Below are positions 6,199 through 7,357 of a stretch of 7,357 nucleotides of DNA, one piece after another. The notes beneath the pieces were generated by a model that had not been told where the DNA came from, did no database searches, and saw only the letters and a list, made by a program, of their open reading frames with translations. Both the position numbers and the translations under genes were made by a program. The DNA comes from Candidatus Bathyarchaeota archaeon (GTDB taxonomy: Archaea; Thermoproteota; Bathyarchaeia; TCS64). Where the stretch lies: positions 1 to 7,357 of the forward strand of contig WJIV01000306.1 in the NCBI GenBank assembly GCA_014730055.1, in the 5' to 3' direction. The stretch's first letter is position 1. Each line of letters begins with the position of its first letter.

Positions 6199-6205
6199 TC
6201 ACCTT
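6199..6205 (-). promoter_or_regulatory. strong Shine-Dalgarno upstream of the methyltransferase
   Basis: AAGGTGA on the minus strand matches the archaeal anti-Shine-Dalgarno well. It ends 27 bases before TTG 6171, too far for normal use, but exactly six bases before an in-frame ATT codon at 6192-6190. It therefore argues for a start upstream of the TTG. Confidence 0.5.
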
Positions 6206-6236
6206 CTTCAATTTTGCATCTGAGAAACTTGTGTAT

Positions 6237-6246
6237 GAATAAATAT
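6237..6246 (-). promoter_or_regulatory. putative TATA box of the membrane operon
   Basis: The minus strand reads ATATTTATTC, predicting a transcript start near 6216 and a leader that includes the Shine-Dalgarno at 6199-6205. It is a moderate match and no other candidate is as well placed. Confidence 0.35.
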
Positions 6247-6305
6247 GTGAAGTGATGATAAAATAATCGATTATGTGGTCCATTTGAGTACTTCTATTGC
6301 ATGCA

Positions 6306-6638
6306 TCATAATAACCTTAGTTGAGCCATGTTACGGATATAATGTAGATAGGGCTCCATTTGAGGAACCAGAATGGGTTTACTTTCATCAAATATGCTCA
6401 ACAATTCGAACATCATCTTAGATTGAATACCGATAACGTACCAAACTTTTTCGATCTCATTATCCTTGATTATCGTTTTATCTATTCCGGCAATTGTTTT
6501 ACGTATCCTCATTTTTCGTGTCATTTGAAAATATTCAGGTAACTTTTCGAATAGTTCAGTACATTTTTCTTTTGAAGTTAGGTTGAATCTAACATGGATT
6601 ATAGAGATTATTATCATCTTCATCTGTTGGGACGGCAT
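6306..6638 (-). CDS. hypothetical small basic protein
   Basis: The 110-residue product is not recognised. It starts at ATG 6638 just after an in-frame stop; the methionines at residues 6 and 8 are alternative starts. The N-terminus has a short hydrophobic strand, M-K-M-I-I-I-S-I-I (6-14). The middle is rich in K and R (T-R-K-M-R-I-R-K-T, 40-48), and the C-terminal half alternates hydrophobic and charged residues as in a folded protein (V-W-Y-V-I-G-I-Q-S-K, 65-74). No membrane segment is evident. The gene stands alone between the membrane operon promoter and the PH-like gene, and no convincing promoter or Shine-Dalgarno is seen. It could be a decayed or non-coding frame, hence the moderate confidence. 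Confidence 0.5.
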   Translation of the reverse strand: MPSQQMKMIIISIIHVRFNLTSKEKCTELFEKLPEYFQMTRKMRIRKTIAGIDKTIIKDNEIEKVWYVIGIQSKMMFELLSIFDESKPILVPQMEPYLHYIRNMAQLRLL

Positions 6639-6912
6639 TATTTCCGTATATCATAATGCTTTTTGTGGTAGGCTTGGGAATAGTAGGATTATCTTCCAAA
6701 TCAACTATGAAAAATAAATCAGATCAATTCATTACTTAATGAACTTCTCTTTTTTATTAAAAGTTCTCTATTAAAAGATTTTATGAAGAGTTCTAGCAGA
6801 ACCTATAGACGCCTTTTCTGTTTCACACTTGTATCCATCCAGTGATCAGATCTACAGTTTCTATAATCCTAATGGAGTGAAAATATGGTTATGCGTGTAT
6901 GGTCATATTCTC
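6639..6912. other. AT-rich spacer with short repeats, no gene seen
   Basis: No frame longer than about 20 codons looks coding. TATTAAAAG occurs twice (6755-6763 and 6769-6777). GTTCT and AGAAC form a small 5-bp hairpin with loop AGC within 6788-6805. These are too weak to call a terminator or operator. Confidence 0.35.
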
Positions 6913-7350
6913 TTACAATGTTTTTTCGGGGAAGATGTCCCTAATCATTTCTTTATACTCATCGAAACGGTTCCTCTCGATCAAGTTAAACTCATAATCC
7001 TTCCCACCTGTGTGGAAGATTATCTTATAAGGAGACAACAATCCACCCTTTTTCATCTCCACACCCTCAATATCGGACCTAGATATAGCAACATTATCCT
7101 CATCCTCCTCAAGAAACGCCTCCAAGGAATCGATCTCACCCCCAGAAACATCTCCCATCTTACCTCTAGTCTTGAAATCCTGGATACTACCAACGGCACC
7201 CCCAAGACTGCTAGCCACCATACCAAGAGTCCCCGAAACCTTAACAACAAACACCCTATCCGTAGTGAAAACCAGGGACCACTTCTTCATTCTCCAAGTA
7301 CCCATCTTACTCTCCGTATTCCCTATAATACCCAGCATCTCTTCACTCAT
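6913..7350 (-). CDS. PH-like-domain protein
   Basis: The 145-residue protein resembles prokaryotic PH-like (bacterial PH) domain proteins. An N-terminal beta hairpin contains W-S-L-V-F-T-T-D-R-V-F-V-V (24-36), the usual strand-turn with T-D-R. A long glycine-rich and acidic insert (about 40-86, with G-G-A-V-G, S-G-G-E and E-E-D-E-D) is followed by strands I-S-R-S-D-I-E-G-V-E-M-K (89-100) and Y-K-I-I-F-H-T-G-G-K-D-Y-E-F (108-121). A helix, F-D-E-Y-K-E-M-I-R-D-I-F (129-140), closes the fold. There is no membrane segment. Such domains bind lipids, peptides or partner proteins; the ligand is unknown. The start is ATG 7350; only seven bases of upstream sequence are available, so its promoter and neighbours are outside the window. 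The coding strand is rich in G and T at third positions, unlike the AT-rich accessory genes. Confidence 0.75.
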   Translation of the reverse strand: MSEEMLGIIGNTESKMGTWRMKKWSLVFTTDRVFVVKVSGTLGMVASSLGGAVGSIQDFKTRGKMGDVSGGEIDSLEAFLEEDEDNVAISRSDIEGVEMKKGGLLSPYKIIFHTGGKDYEFNLIERNRFDEYKEMIRDIFPEKTL

Positions 7351-7357
7351 CTAAAAC

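Noticed and set aside
3408..6305. TGCATGCA near 3409 and again near 6298
   Set aside because: A short self-complementary octamer with no shared flanks beyond about 10 bases; not evidence of element ends.
1..7357. tRNA, rRNA, CRISPR array or insertion-sequence ends
   Set aside because: No T-arm-like motif with matching acceptor stem, no regularly spaced repeats, no transposase and no flanking terminal inverted repeats were found by eye.

Overview
The window looks archaeal. TATA-type promoter elements sit about 25-35 bases before several starts, short or absent leaders alternate with leaders carrying a Shine-Dalgarno of the AGGTGA type, and one gene is the C-terminal part of a DUF2207 membrane protein with a glycine-rich tail. 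Some proteins are acid-rich, and the genome is AT-rich with small membrane-anchored proteins. This would fit a DPANN-type or other AT-rich halophilic archaeon, but that placement is inference; no rRNA, tRNA or diagnostic marker is present.

Layout. Bases 2-568 (+): 3' end of a DUF2207 gene. 662-1243 (-): an unrecognised acidic protein with a cysteine cluster and a probable near-leaderless promoter. About 1289-1831: no secure gene, but a GC-richer pocket ending in a perfect 10-bp hairpin. 1832-3310 (-): an AAA_14/DUF4143-type ATPase with a nuclease-like C-terminus. In front of it, 3317-3405 holds an array of TGATCA palindromes around the TATA box. 3597-4091 (-): a single-HKD phospholipase-D-like protein. 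4081-4466: a disrupted or ambiguous stretch readable on either strand. 6171 to 4628 (-): a likely three-gene membrane operon made of an ICMT/PEMT-like methyltransferase, a 79-residue protein with one membrane segment, and an N-terminally anchored protein. 6306-6638 (-): an unrecognised small protein. 6913-7350 (-): a PH-like-domain protein.

Composition is patchy. The DUF2207, membrane-operon and PH segments are richer in GC, and in several of them the + strand carries more C than G (and often more A than T) whichever strand is coding. The ATPase/PLD segment is AT-rich and lacks a steady skew, which suggests accessory DNA. The base bias also flips inside the methyltransferase gene.

No complete, recognisable new system can be proved from this window. 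The observations most worth following are the phased operator-like array before the ATPase, the disrupted reading frames beside the PLD gene, and the conserved-looking membrane operon.
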